DNA from: an uncultured Paraprevotella sp.
GTDB lineage: Bacteria > Bacteroidota > Bacteroidia > Bacteroidales > Bacteroidaceae
Reading direction: 5' to 3'
NCBI GenBank assembly: GCA_944321525.1
Contig: CALULQ010000013.1
Span: 1 to 64,000, forward strand
Length of the DNA: 64,000 nt
The position numbers were made by a program, and so were the translations under genes. Positions within the stretch are counted from its first letter, which is position 1. Every line of letters begins with the position of its first letter. Below, piece after piece: positions 1 through 8,860 of the stretch. The notes under the pieces were generated by a model that saw only the letters and a list, made by a program, of their open reading frames with translations, was not told where the DNA came from and searched no databases.

Positions 1-6
1 CGCGAA

Positions 7-90
7 GCGCCTTGCGGAATCCAGAATCGTACTCTGCGGAGAGTACGCGAGTACTTGCCGCAGAGTACGCCGGCGCGCTCCGCACGGCGC
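7..90. repeat. Dispersed palindromic element, copy A (short form)
   Basis: The core at 29-68 reads GTACT, spacer CTGCGGAG, box AGTACGCGAGTACT, spacer TGCCGCAG, AGTAC. It is 40 bp long, exactly one 22-bp period shorter than the other five copies. The left arm (7-28) is the inverted form of the arm found to the right of copies C and F, with TCCGCAAGGC in its core. The right arm (69-90) is of the type found right of copy B and left of C, E and F. It lies upstream of the MaoC-like gene. Confidence 0.85.
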
Positions 91-187
91 AGCAAGGCAT
101 CGGGCAGGACAGGCACGGACAAGGCCGGACGGAAAAACAAAAAACGGGCGGAAGCTCGCCTAAACTTTTCAAAAAAGGAGAAAAATG

Positions 188-218
188 TTGCCCGAAAGCG
201 CAGAAAGCCGTAAATTTG
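188..218 (+). promoter_or_regulatory. Bacteroidetes-type promoter for the MaoC-like gene
   Basis: TAAATTTG at 211-218 matches the TAnnTTTG -7 box. TTG at 188-190 lies 20 bases upstream, where the -33 TTTG-like box is expected. The gene starts about 42 bases downstream of the -7 box. Confidence 0.5.
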
Positions 219-259
219 CCCAAACAACGGAAAAAAGTCAAACTTAAACCTTAAATAAG

Positions 260-724
260 ATGAGCAAACTAATCATTGGTTCTTACGAAGATTTTGAAAA
301 GTACGTGGGACAACCCTTGGGCGAGTCCGAATACCTGCAAATCGACCAAGAGCGCATCAACCTGTTCGCCGATGCCACCTTGGACCACCAGTGGATTCAC
401 ACCGACGTGGAGCGCGCCAAGGTGGAAAGCCCGTTCAAGAGCACCATCGTGCATGGTTATCTGACGCTGTCGGTCCTGCCTTACCTGTGGAACCAAATCA
501 TTGAAGTGCACAACCTGAAGATGATGATCAACTACGGGCTGGACAAGATGAAGTTCGGACAAGCCGTGCTGAGCGGACAAAGCGTGCGCCTGAGCACCAA
601 GCTGCAGTCGCTGGCCAACCTGCGCGGCGCCGTGAAAGCCGAAATCAAGTTCACCATGGACATCAAGGAGACGGGCAAGAAGGCTTTGGAAGGCACGGCC
701 ATCTTCATCTACTATTTCAACTAA
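260..724 (+). CDS. MaoC-like (R)-specific enoyl-CoA hydratase/dehydratase
   Basis: A 154-residue single hot-dog-fold protein of the MaoC/(R)-hydratase family. These enzymes add water to trans-2-enoyl-CoA to give (R)-3-hydroxyacyl-CoA in the cytoplasm. The catalytic segment is around residues 36-49, with Asp42 and His47 in the positions of the family's Asp/His dyad (LDHQWIHTD). This departs from the usual SGDxNPxH wording but keeps both residues. Length is normal for a one-domain family member. It stands alone behind its own promoter and is followed by a strong terminator. The acyl substrate cannot be read from the sequence. Confidence 0.85.
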   Translation: MSKLIIGSYEDFEKYVGQPLGESEYLQIDQERINLFADATLDHQWIHTDVERAKVESPFKSTIVHGYLTLSVLPYLWNQIIEVHNLKMMINYGLDKMKFGQAVLSGQSVRLSTKLQSLANLRGAVKAEIKFTMDIKETGKKALEGTAIFIYYFN

Positions 725-780
725 ACGGCCCAACCGTCACGGCAAATGCCGGTTGCCCGCACCGCAAGTCCGCGACGCAC

Positions 781-828
781 AAAAAACACCCCGCACGACG
801 ATTCATCGCCATGCGGGGTGTTTTTTTG
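781..828. terminator. Bidirectional intrinsic terminator
   Basis: AAAAAACACCCCGCA and TGCGGGGTGTTTTTT form a stem with A-run and T-run ends. It serves the MaoC-like gene on the plus strand and the fucosidase on the minus strand, which converge here. Confidence 0.85.
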
Positions 829-970
829 GAGACCTCTACTTGGAAAAATAGCCCAGGCAAATGCCCCTTTACAGCCGGGCACCAATATGTATGTCACACT
901 GCGGCAAAGGGAAAAGCAGCCTGTGGCCCATGCTTCCGCATCGCCACGCCGCGGCTTTTCCCGAGCCCCA

Positions 971-2737
971 TCAGTCGCAAACGACCTTGAACCCCACGGC
1001 CGTCTTCAGCGAAGCGGAAGACGGATAGACGATTTCCAGCCCTTCCGGCGTCTGTTTCCAATCGAGTCCGGCGTCCGTTCCCATCAGTTCCACGCGGGTC
1101 ACTTTCTTTTCCAGCAAGCCCTTTCCATCAGCCAGAGAGGCGATCTTGAGGCGTTCGCCCGCCTCGGGCACGACCATGCACCAAGCATAAAGCGCTCCGT
1201 CGCGTCCCATCGTGAAGCGGAAGTCCGAGGTGCGGAAACGATGGTTGGCCTGATGCGCCCCAATCCGTCCGCCGGGCAGGACGTTGAGTTTCCCCCCTTC
1301 GCCCTCGCCCAGCACCTTCCAGGCCGCGCTTCCATAGATGCCGTCGCCATTGACGCGCATCCATTCGCCCACGTCGGCCAGCATCTTGACGCATGCCTCG
1401 TCGAGCGAGCCGTCGGGAGCAATCGGAATACACAGGCCGAACACGCCGTCGCGCGACACGATTTCGAGCATGTAGCGGATGACGGCATCGGGACTGTAAA
1501 CGAAGTCCGGGGCGTAGAACCAGTCGCCAATGGGCGTCTCGGCAATCCATGCTTGGTCGGTCTTGATGTCGGCGGGAATGGCCGTCTCACAGGTGTTGAC
1601 CGTCCCGTTCGTCGCGTCCCGGAACTTGACGATGCTGAAGGCGTCCACTTCGCCTTTGCGCGCCAAGGTGCGGTTATAGAAATCGGCCATCACGCGTTGC
1701 ATGGCATCGCACTTGTAGCCCGTCCCCGTGCCCGAACCGCTGAAAGGCTGCTGGTCCGTGCCGTCGGTGTAGATGAAGTCCGGCTCATACTTCTCTATGG
1801 CGTCCATCATCCGCAAGGCCCACCATTTGGCATACCACTCGGCAAAGTCCAGATGGCCGGAGAAGATGCCGGGGCGAGGAGGCGACCAGTCCGTGTTGGC
1901 CGCCGCGGGCACATTGTCGTATTCCCGCAGGTTGACGCCATAAAGGTAGCGCGGGTCCAGTCCTTCCCACCACTTCCCCTTGCCGTCCTCGAGCGTCAGG
2001 TTGCCGTCGTAAGGCACCCCGGCCTTGTCGCCCTCGCGGTCGCTCTGGAAAGCCGTTTGCCACCACCACCATGAATACTCGTGATGGAAAGTGATGCCGA
2101 AGCGCATGCCGGCCTTTCGCGAGGCCGACTGCCACTCGCGCAGGAAGTCGCGGCGCGGGCCCACCTTGGTGGAGTTCCAAGGCTGGTATTTGGAGTCCCA
2201 CATGTCATATTGGTCGTGGTGCACGCCTTGGATGATGAAGAAGCGCGCCCCTGCGTCTTTGTAGAGTTCCACCAGATGCTCCGGATCGAACTTCTCCGGG
2301 TTCCAGTCGCGGAGCACTTCCTTGTATCCCACTTCCGACGGATGGCCGTACTTCTTCAGATGGTTGTTATAAGCCCACGTCCCTTGGTTGTAAAGCCTAC
2401 GGGCATACCAGTCGCCGCTCTCGCCAGCCGACTGAGGCCCGAAGTGGACCCAGATGCCGAACTTGGCGTCGCGAAGCCATTGCGGCGTGCCCGGATAGTT
2501 GGCCTCAATGGAACTCCACGTAGGCTGATACGGCCCTTCGGTGATAGGCAAATCCAACTTGACCTCTTCGAAGGCCTTCACGTCTCCCATGGCCACCGAA
2601 CCTTCGGGCAACGGCTTGTGCACCGTCGGCATGGGGCCTAAATCGTAGTCGGCAGAAGATGCCGCCCGCTTGTGGCCTGCACACGAAGCCAAGCCGCCGG
2701 CGAGCAGGATACTGCCCAGAATGATGTAATTTTTCAT
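971..2737 (-). CDS. GH29 alpha-L-fucosidase, lipoprotein
   Basis: A 588-residue glycoside hydrolase family 29 exo-fucosidase, releasing L-fucose with retention. The start at 2737 gives a lipoprotein signal with lipobox LASC and Cys19, so it is anchored in a membrane and probably faces the periplasm or surface. The family opening segment AKFGIWVHFG is near residues 91-100. The catalytic nucleophile is predicted as Asp325 in FIYTDG, the GH29 equivalent of WFDG. A C-terminal beta-sandwich follows from about 490. An upstream in-frame ATG at 2788 would add 17 residues that spoil the signal peptide. It lies outside the xylan island, so its substrate may be a host or plant fucoside. Confidence 0.9.
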   Translation of the reverse strand: MKNYIILGSILLAGGLASCAGHKRAASSADYDLGPMPTVHKPLPEGSVAMGDVKAFEEVKLDLPITEGPYQPTWSSIEANYPGTPQWLRDAKFGIWVHFGPQSAGESGDWYARRLYNQGTWAYNNHLKKYGHPSEVGYKEVLRDWNPEKFDPEHLVELYKDAGARFFIIQGVHHDQYDMWDSKYQPWNSTKVGPRRDFLREWQSASRKAGMRFGITFHHEYSWWWWQTAFQSDREGDKAGVPYDGNLTLEDGKGKWWEGLDPRYLYGVNLREYDNVPAAANTDWSPPRPGIFSGHLDFAEWYAKWWALRMMDAIEKYEPDFIYTDGTDQQPFSGSGTGTGYKCDAMQRVMADFYNRTLARKGEVDAFSIVKFRDATNGTVNTCETAIPADIKTDQAWIAETPIGDWFYAPDFVYSPDAVIRYMLEIVSRDGVFGLCIPIAPDGSLDEACVKMLADVGEWMRVNGDGIYGSAAWKVLGEGEGGKLNVLPGGRIGAHQANHRFRTSDFRFTMGRDGALYAWCMVVPEAGERLKIASLADGKGLLEKKVTRVELMGTDAGLDWKQTPEGLEIVYPSSASLKTAVGFKVVCD

Positions 2738-2939
2738 TTGATATGAATTAAACGGGTTTGTTCTTTCTTCGGATTCTTGCGCCGCCATGACGCCCTCCGT
2801 GCTTAGTCAAAAGTCATAACACACAAAAGTAAGCAATCCTCCACACACGGCCATAAGAAATATGTTAAAGAAACACAACGCGGCCGACCGGCAGGCAAAC
2901 AAAGGGCCGGGAAAGGCATTTCGCCCGGCCACCGGCCCG

Positions 2940-2989
2940 GACCTTACGCAAAAGGGCGCGCCCGACAGGCACGCCCTTTGCGTAAGGTC
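2940..2989. terminator. Long hairpin downstream of the MarC-family gene
   Basis: GACCTTACGCAAAAGGGCG pairs with CGCCCTTTGCGTAAGGTC across a short loop. The stem is long and nearly perfect but lacks a clear T-run. It lies just after the stop of the minus-strand marC-like gene and probably ends or stabilises that transcript. Confidence 0.6.
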
Positions 2990-3006
2990 TCCTTGGCGAA
3001 TGCCGC

Positions 3007-3642
3007 TCAAGGATGGATGATGTCGGTCAGGATGGGGCGCGCCCCACTGACGAAGCACTCCACGGCAATGACCATCAGAATCAGGCCCATGAGCCGCATC
3101 ATCACGTTGTTTCCCGTCTCGCCGATGAGCTTCACCAACTGTCCCGCCCAGCGCAGGAGGCAAAAAGTGATGATGTAGACCAAGACAATAGCCACAATCA
3201 GGGCGGTCTTCAATTCTATCGACGTGGCCTCCTCCATCAGCACGATGGCATTGGCAATAGCTCCCGGGCCGCACAGCAGAGGGATGCCCAAGGGAGCCAC
3301 GGAAACATCTTTCGTGTATTCCTTGATTTCCTCCTTCCGCAGGTTCATCGGCGTGTAGCGGGCCTGCAACATGTCGAAGCCGATACGGAAAATGATGATA
3401 CCGCCCACGATGCGGAACCCGTTGGTGGAGATGCCAAAGAACTTGAACAGGAACTGGCCGCCCAGCGCAAAGAGCAACAGCGCGATGCAGGCAACCAGCG
3501 TGGCACGAATGGCCACCGACCGCCGCTCTTGCTCTTCGAGCGACTGGGTCATGGTCAGGAACACCGGCATCGTGCTCAAAGGGCTCGTGATGGTGAAAAG
3601 CGACGTGAAGCACAACAGTGCAAAAGTCCATACGGTTTCCAT
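3007..3642 (-). CDS. MarC family integral membrane protein
   Basis: A 211-residue protein of the MarC/UPF0056 family, with about six hydrophobic segments spread over the whole length (around residues 5-25, 45-65, 70-90, 110-135, 142-165 and 180-200). The family sits in the inner membrane. Despite the name (multiple antibiotic resistance locus), its transport function is not established. The Gly/Pro-rich segment around APLGIPLLCGPGAIAN is the conserved family signature. It lies downstream of the chromate transporter pair on the same strand, with a 24-base gap, so co-transcription is likely. Confidence 0.85.
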   Translation of the reverse strand: METVWTFALLCFTSLFTITSPLSTMPVFLTMTQSLEEQERRSVAIRATLVACIALLLFALGGQFLFKFFGISTNGFRIVGGIIIFRIGFDMLQARYTPMNLRKEEIKEYTKDVSVAPLGIPLLCGPGAIANAIVLMEEATSIELKTALIVAIVLVYIITFCLLRWAGQLVKLIGETGNNVMMRLMGLILMVIAVECFVSGARPILTDIIHP

Positions 3643-3666
3643 ACTTCCTCAATCACATTTTTACGG

Positions 3667-4242
3667 TTAAAACAATATCCATCCCGCCAGGCCGCAAAAG
3701 CAAATCAGCTTGATGGGATTCATCTTATAGACCAGGCTGCCGATGAAAGCAAAGGCAAAGAGGAAAATGCTGATGTAGAACTGCCAGGGATTGTCGGGCG
3801 TGCTGAAATTCTCGGGCGTAAGCAACAGCAAGGCCGCCGCCGCCAACAAGCCCACCACGGCCGGACGCAAACCCATGAAGACATGCTCCACCACGGGATG
3901 GTCCTTGAACTTCATCAGGAACTTGCTGATGAGCAACATCAGGATGAACGACGGGAGCACCACGGCAAAAGTGGCCGTCACGCTGCCCAACACGCCCCAA
4001 CCGTGGCCGTAGCCTGCATTCACGATGCTGGTGTAGCCCACATAAGTGGCCGAATTGATGCCAATCGGACCGGGCGTCATCTGACTGATGGCCACGATGT
4101 CCGTAAACTGACCGCTCGTCAACCAGTGATGGCGGTTCACCACTTCGCCTTGGATGAGCGAAATCATGGCATAACCTCCGCCGAAACCGAACAAGCCAAT
4201 CTTGAAGAAACTATAAAACAGATTCAAATATAACCACCACAT
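3667..4242 (-). CDS. chrA: Chromate transporter, half-size subunit (second)
   Basis: A 191-residue single-CHR-domain protein of the ChrA superfamily, whose members export chromate or a related oxyanion across the inner membrane. The signature GFGGGYAMI lies near residues 17-25, and the TPGPIGINSATYVG segment is the second family landmark. About five to six membrane segments are visible. The start at 4242 is preferred because it places the first membrane helix at the N-terminus. It follows the other half-size subunit by four bases. In the short-chain CHR group, two such proteins act together as antiparallel partners. Confidence 0.85.
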   Translation of the reverse strand: MWWLYLNLFYSFFKIGLFGFGGGYAMISLIQGEVVNRHHWLTSGQFTDIVAISQMTPGPIGINSATYVGYTSIVNAGYGHGWGVLGSVTATFAVVLPSFILMLLISKFLMKFKDHPVVEHVFMGLRPAVVGLLAAAALLLLTPENFSTPDNPWQFYISIFLFAFAFIGSLVYKMNPIKLICFCGLAGWILF

Positions 4243-4246
4243 GTCG

Positions 4247-4795
4247 CTACTTGTTTTCAGACGGCTGGACGTAACGACCGTAAAGGTAGCCACCCAAACC
4301 GGCAAGTATAATAATATAAATAGGAGAAACGCCCAATAGCCATATCAGCAATGCACCGGCCACAGGTATCCAGACGTTCGTCAGACCTATCTTCGCGCTC
4401 TTCCCCATCTTGAAAGTGGGAGCGGCGATGAGGGCCACCACGGCCGGACGGATGCCCTTGAAAATGCTCTGCACCGTCTCGTTTTCCTGGAAATGCTGGA
4501 AGAACAAGGCGATGCCGAGTATGATGAGGAACGAGGGCAAAACCGTTCCCAAAGCGCACACCACACTGCCACGCACGCCGCGGAGCTTGTAACCGATGAA
4601 GATGCTCATGTTCACCGCGAAGATGCCCGGACAACTCTGCGCGATGGCCATCAGGTCGAGGAATTCCTCACGGGCCACCCACTTGTTTTTGTCCACCACG
4701 TCGGCCTCAATCAAGGGAATCATGGCATAGCCACCGCCAATGGTGAAGAAACCGATGCGGAAGAAGGTGCGGAAACTGTCCCAATAGATACTCAT
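4247..4795 (-). CDS. chrA: Chromate transporter, half-size subunit (first)
   Basis: A 182-residue single-domain ChrA-family membrane protein. TIGGGYAMIPLIE near residues 18-30 and AQSCPGIFAVNMSIFIGY are the conserved family landmarks, matching the second subunit segment by segment. The start at 4795 removes an upstream extension with no membrane character. It is the first gene of a three-gene minus-strand run (this, its partner, then the MarC-like gene). The actual substrate is inferred only from the family name; many gut members have no tested activity. Confidence 0.85.
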   Translation of the reverse strand: MSIYWDSFRTFFRIGFFTIGGGYAMIPLIEADVVDKNKWVAREEFLDLMAIAQSCPGIFAVNMSIFIGYKLRGVRGSVVCALGTVLPSFLIILGIALFFQHFQENETVQSIFKGIRPAVVALIAAPTFKMGKSAKIGLTNVWIPVAGALLIWLLGVSPIYIIILAGLGGYLYGRYVQPSENK

Positions 4796-4883
4796 ATTCT
4801 CTTCGTTTGATGCAAACCGCCAGACAGCACGCGGGGCCATGCCCCTGAAAGGCACAGCCCCTTGCATGCTACCGGCATGTCAT

Positions 4884-7800
4884 TCATTTCCTGTGAGCCT
4901 CCACCCACTTGCGCGCATTCACGAAGGCTTCCATCCACGGAGTAATCTCGTCTTCGCGGCGGTCGGCCGGATACCAGGCGTTCTGCCACGGGAAGATGGC
5001 ACGCTCCAAGTGGGGCATCATGGCCAAGTGGCGTCCGTCGGCACTGCAAATGCCGGCCACGCTGTAGTCCGAACCGTTCGGGTTTCCGGGATATGCGTCG
5101 TAGCTGTATTTGGCAATCACGTTATATTTGTCTTCCGGATAAGGCAACGAGAACTTGCCTTCGCCATGGGCCACCCAGATGCCCAGTTTGTTGCCGCTGA
5201 GCGAACCGAACATCACGCTGCGGTTCATCGGGATGGTCAGGCCGACAAACTCCGATTCGAACTTATGGGAATCGTTGTGCAACATACGGGCTTTCTTCTC
5301 GAACTCCGGATTGATCAAATCCAATTCCACCATCAGCTGGCAACCATTGCAGATGCCGAGCGAGAGCGTGTCCTCGCGGGCATAGAAGTTGTCGAGCGCA
5401 GCCTTGGCCTTCGGGTTGTAGAGGAATGCACCGGCCCAGCCTTTGGCCGACCCCAGCACATCCGAATTGGAGAACCCGCCACAGAAGACAATCATGTTAA
5501 TGTCTTCCAACGTCTCGCGGCCGCTGATGAGGTCGGTCATCATCACGTCCTTCACGTCGAAGCCGGCCAGATAGAGGGAATAGGCCATCTCACGCTCGCC
5601 GTTTGTTCCCTTCTCGCGGATGATGGCGGCTTTGATGCCCGACGGTTCGCGGCGGTCGGGGTTCAGCCCATACTGCGAGAGCTTTCCGCTGAAGTCTTTA
5701 TTGAACACCATCTCCAACGGTTGTTCCTTGTAGTTTTCGAAACGGGCCTTGGCGCAACCGTTCATGCTCTGCTTGCGGTCGAGCAGGTAAGACGTGCTGA
5801 ACCACACGTCGCGCAGGTAGTCGATGCCGAACTGGTACTCGGCGCCGTCCTTCGTGACTTGAATCAAGCGCTCGTCCGTGGGATGGCCCAACTTGACGTA
5901 CCCTACACCAGCCTCGTCCATAATCTTCTTGAACTCATGCTTGTCCTTGTCGGCAATCTGCACCACCACACCGGGGTTCTCGGCCAAGAGAATCTTCACG
6001 ATGTCGTGACGGCCGAACTTGTCCACGTTCACTTCCATTCCGCCTTCGGTGTTGGCAAAGCACATTTCCAGCAACGTGGTAATCAATCCACCGGCAGAGA
6101 TATCGTGTCCGGCCAGAACCAGCCCGTCGTTCACCAGCTTCTGCACGGCATTGAACGCGTCGCGGAAATATTCGGGATTCTTGCAGGTCGGCACGTCGGA
6201 ACCGACCTTATTCAATGACTGGGCGAAGGCCGAACCACCGAGGCGCAGGTCGTCGAAACTGAAATCGATATGGTAGAAAGTGCTCTTGGCCTTGTTCACC
6301 ATCACGGGCGACACGACCTTCTTCACGTCGCTCACTTCGCCTCCCGCACTCACGATGACCGTTCCCGGAGAGATGATTTTCTCGCCACCGGGATACTGCT
6401 GGCTCATGGAAAGGGAGTCCTTGCCGGTCGGCACGTTGATTTCAAGCGCACAACAGAAATCGGACAGAGCCTGCACGCCTTGATACAAGCGGGCATCCTC
6501 GCCCTCTTGCGAGCGGCAAGGCCACATCCAGTTGGCCGACAGCGACACACTGTCCAGCCCGTCGGTCAGGGGCGCCCACACGATATTGGTCAGCGATTCG
6601 GCCACGGAAAGCACCGAACCGGCCGCCGGGTCGGCCAGACCCGCTTGGGGCGCATGGCCGATGGCCGTGGCGATACCGGCCTTTCCGCGGTAATCCAAAG
6701 CCACCACGCCGCAATCGCTCAACGGCAACTGAATTTCGCCTTGACACTGCTGGCGGGCCACCTTGCCCGTCACCGAACGGTCCACCTTGTTCGTCAGCCA
6801 ATCCTTGCAAGCCACGGCCTCCAGACGGAGCACCCGGGCCACATATTCATTCAGCCGCGCGGCATCGTAGGTCACATCCTCATACTTGCGCTCCACCGTG
6901 CGGTCGTGCATGTATGTCTTGGGGCTGTGGCCAAACATTTGCGCCACGTCCAAGTCAAAGGGACGCACCCCGTCGCCTTGCTGGAAAGCAAAGTGGGCGT
7001 CGCCCGTAGTTTCGCCCACCACGTACATCGGCGCACGTTCGCGCTCGGCAATCTTGCGCACATGCTCGAGGTGTTCTTCCTGAATCAGCAAGCCCATTCG
7101 CTCCTGCGACTCGTTGGCGATGATTTCCTTGGACGACAATGTCTTGTCGCCGATGGGAAGTTTTGTCATATCAATCAAACCGCCGCACTCTTCCACCAGC
7201 TCGGAGAGGCAGTTCACGTGTCCGGCCGAACCATGGTCGTGGATAGATACCACGGGATTCACGTCCTCTTCGCACAAGGCGCGCACCAAGTTGTTGGCAC
7301 GCTTCTGCATCTCCGGATTGGCACGCTGCACCGCGTTCAGCTCGATGCCGGACGAGTACCGCCCTGTATCGACAGACGAGACGGACCCTCCGCCCAATCC
7401 GATGCGGTAGTTGTCACCGCCGACCACCACAATTTTGTTTCCCTTCTTGGGCGTGCCCTTCAGGCAATCACGCTTCGTGCCATAGCCTACTCCGCCGGCC
7501 AGCATGATGACCTTGTCATAGCCATAACGCTCGCCGTTCTCCTGGTGCTCGAAGGTGAGCACGGAACCGGCAATCAGCGGTTGCCCGAACTTGTTTCCGA
7601 AGTCGGAGGCACCGTTGGACGCCTTGATAAGAATCTGTTCCGGCGTCTGGTACAACCATTTGCGCACCGGCAGGATGTCTTCCCAGTCACGCCCTTCGTC
7701 CGTGCGCGGATAAGACGTCATGTAGACCGCCGTTCCCGCGATGGGCCAGCTGCCCACTCCGCCGCCCATACGGTCGCGGATTTCACCGCCCGTTCCGGTG

Positions 7801-8588
7801 GAGGCTCCGTTGAAGGGTTCCACCGTGGTGGGGAAGTTATGCGTTTCGGCTTTGATGGATATCACAGACTCGATGTCCTTCACGACAAAATAGTCGGACG
7901 TGGAATGGTCTTTCGGGGCGAACTGCTCCACCACCGGGCCTTGCGCGAAGGCCACGTTGTCTTTGTAAGCCGAAATTATCTTATGCGGATTCTCCTGGGT
8001 TGTCTTTTTGATGAGCTGGAACAAGGACGACTCCATCTCCTTTCCATCAATGATGAACGTGCCGCCGAAGATTTTATGACGGCAATGCTCGGAATTGATT
8101 TGCGCGAAACCGAACACCTCCGAGTCGGTCAACTTGCGTCCCAACTGGTTTTCCACCTGGTGCAGGTAATCTATTTCGGCCGGCGAAAGCGCCAGTCCCT
8201 CTTGTTCGTTATATTCCTCCAGATTGTCGATATGAAGAATCGGTGCCGGCTGGATGTTCACGGTGAAGATTTCCTGGTCCAAGCCCTTATACATGCGTTG
8301 CAACATGGGGTCGTGCCCGGCCTGCTCGTCCTTCACGGGAAAGTATTCCTCGATGCGCGAAATCCCGCAAAGCCCCATGTTCTGGGTGATTTCCACGGCA
8401 TTCGTGCTCCAAGGGGTAATCATCTCGCGGCGCGGCCCGACGAAGAAGCCGTCCAAAGTGTCCCCTTCTTCCAAGGTGGCACCGCCGTAAAGCCAACACA
8501 ATTTTCCGATTTCCTCAGCATCCAACCGGTGGTCGGCCTGCGTGGCTATGACACTTCCGGCGGGAGTTTTAAAGAATAAAATAGACAT
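4884..8588 (-). CDS. purL: Phosphoribosylformylglycinamidine synthase, single-chain
   Basis: A 1234-residue large-type PurL that converts FGAR, glutamine and ATP to FGAM in purine biosynthesis in the cytoplasm. The linker and two synthetase halves occupy residues 1 to about 950; FAQINSEHCRHKIF and SIKAETHNFPTTVEPF are characteristic ATP/substrate segments. The C-terminal class I glutamine amidotransferase has its catalytic Cys at about 1080 (LGICNGCQ) and the His/Glu pair at about 1193 and 1195 (PHLER). The start at 8588 is the ATG before MSILFFKTPAG. It is full length with no frame damage, and transcribed alone from a promoter-like box. Confidence 0.97.
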   Translation of the reverse strand: MSILFFKTPAGSVIATQADHRLDAEEIGKLCWLYGGATLEEGDTLDGFFVGPRREMITPWSTNAVEITQNMGLCGISRIEEYFPVKDEQAGHDPMLQRMYKGLDQEIFTVNIQPAPILHIDNLEEYNEQEGLALSPAEIDYLHQVENQLGRKLTDSEVFGFAQINSEHCRHKIFGGTFIIDGKEMESSLFQLIKKTTQENPHKIISAYKDNVAFAQGPVVEQFAPKDHSTSDYFVVKDIESVISIKAETHNFPTTVEPFNGASTGTGGEIRDRMGGGVGSWPIAGTAVYMTSYPRTDEGRDWEDILPVRKWLYQTPEQILIKASNGASDFGNKFGQPLIAGSVLTFEHQENGERYGYDKVIMLAGGVGYGTKRDCLKGTPKKGNKIVVVGGDNYRIGLGGGSVSSVDTGRYSSGIELNAVQRANPEMQKRANNLVRALCEEDVNPVVSIHDHGSAGHVNCLSELVEECGGLIDMTKLPIGDKTLSSKEIIANESQERMGLLIQEEHLEHVRKIAERERAPMYVVGETTGDAHFAFQQGDGVRPFDLDVAQMFGHSPKTYMHDRTVERKYEDVTYDAARLNEYVARVLRLEAVACKDWLTNKVDRSVTGKVARQQCQGEIQLPLSDCGVVALDYRGKAGIATAIGHAPQAGLADPAAGSVLSVAESLTNIVWAPLTDGLDSVSLSANWMWPCRSQEGEDARLYQGVQALSDFCCALEINVPTGKDSLSMSQQYPGGEKIISPGTVIVSAGGEVSDVKKVVSPVMVNKAKSTFYHIDFSFDDLRLGGSAFAQSLNKVGSDVPTCKNPEYFRDAFNAVQKLVNDGLVLAGHDISAGGLITTLLEMCFANTEGGMEVNVDKFGRHDIVKILLAENPGVVVQIADKDKHEFKKIMDEAGVGYVKLGHPTDERLIQVTKDGAEYQFGIDYLRDVWFSTSYLLDRKQSMNGCAKARFENYKEQPLEMVFNKDFSGKLSQYGLNPDRREPSGIKAAIIREKGTNGEREMAYSLYLAGFDVKDVMMTDLISGRETLEDINMIVFCGGFSNSDVLGSAKGWAGAFLYNPKAKAALDNFYAREDTLSLGICNGCQLMVELDLINPEFEKKARMLHNDSHKFESEFVGLTIPMNRSVMFGSLSGNKLGIWVAHGEGKFSLPYPEDKYNVIAKYSYDAYPGNPNGSDYSVAGICSADGRHLAMMPHLERAIFPWQNAWYPADRREDEITPWMEAFVNARKWVEAHRK

Positions 8589-8627
8589 AACTCCTATCTG
8601 TATTGAATGATAATAAATACTTTGTTG

Positions 8628-8635
8628 CAAAGTTA
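8628..8635 (-). promoter_or_regulatory. Putative -7 box for purL
   Basis: TAACTTTG on the minus strand matches TAnnTTTG and lies 40 bases before the purL start. No convincing -33 box is visible, so this is tentative. Confidence 0.4.
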
Positions 8636-8773
8636 AGCAAAAAAGCCGATTGCACCTTCTTCTGCAGCAGAAAAGTGTCATCAGAAGTTAAAATATAAAG
8701 AGGTATAGAAACAAACCAAAAAAACTCTTGTCACTTTTCTGAATAAATACTGCGCTTTTAAATATATTTTAGA

Positions 8774-8781
8774 TAACTTTG
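8774..8781 (+). promoter_or_regulatory. Putative -7 box for the lipoprotein/DUF5723 operon
   Basis: TAACTTTG matches TAnnTTTG, 80 bases before the lipoprotein start. The sequence just upstream is T-rich, but a -33 box is not well placed. Confidence 0.4.
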
Positions 8782-8860
8782 CAGCGGTTAAAGCGAAAAC
8801 CGGAAGCAATCAACTTGTCCGACAATCGAAACAATAGATAATCCTAAAACAAAAGACATT

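Larger units (their letters stand above)
1..259. other. Gene-free leader with repeat copy A
   Basis: This stretch holds repeat copy A (7-90), then purine-rich sequence and a likely promoter for the MaoC-like gene. A frame of 80 codons is open across it, but it runs through the repeat, has no recognisable domain and has a strongly biased composition, so I do not call it a gene. Confidence 0.6.

Noticed and set aside
12-254. Open frame of 80 codons before the MaoC-like gene
   Set aside because: It reads through repeat copy A, is rich in Lys/Arg/Gly from base composition, has no domain, and contains a better explained promoter.
746-2074. Long plus-strand frame opposite the GH29 gene
   Set aside because: It is the antisense shadow of a clear fucosidase; similar long shadows occur opposite purL, GH95, GH115 and the RND pump because of high GC and codon bias.
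8756-8781. Full -33/-7 promoter for the lipoprotein operon
   Set aside because: The -7 box is good, but the upstream T-run is only 14 bases away, too close for a -33 box, so only the -7 box is listed.
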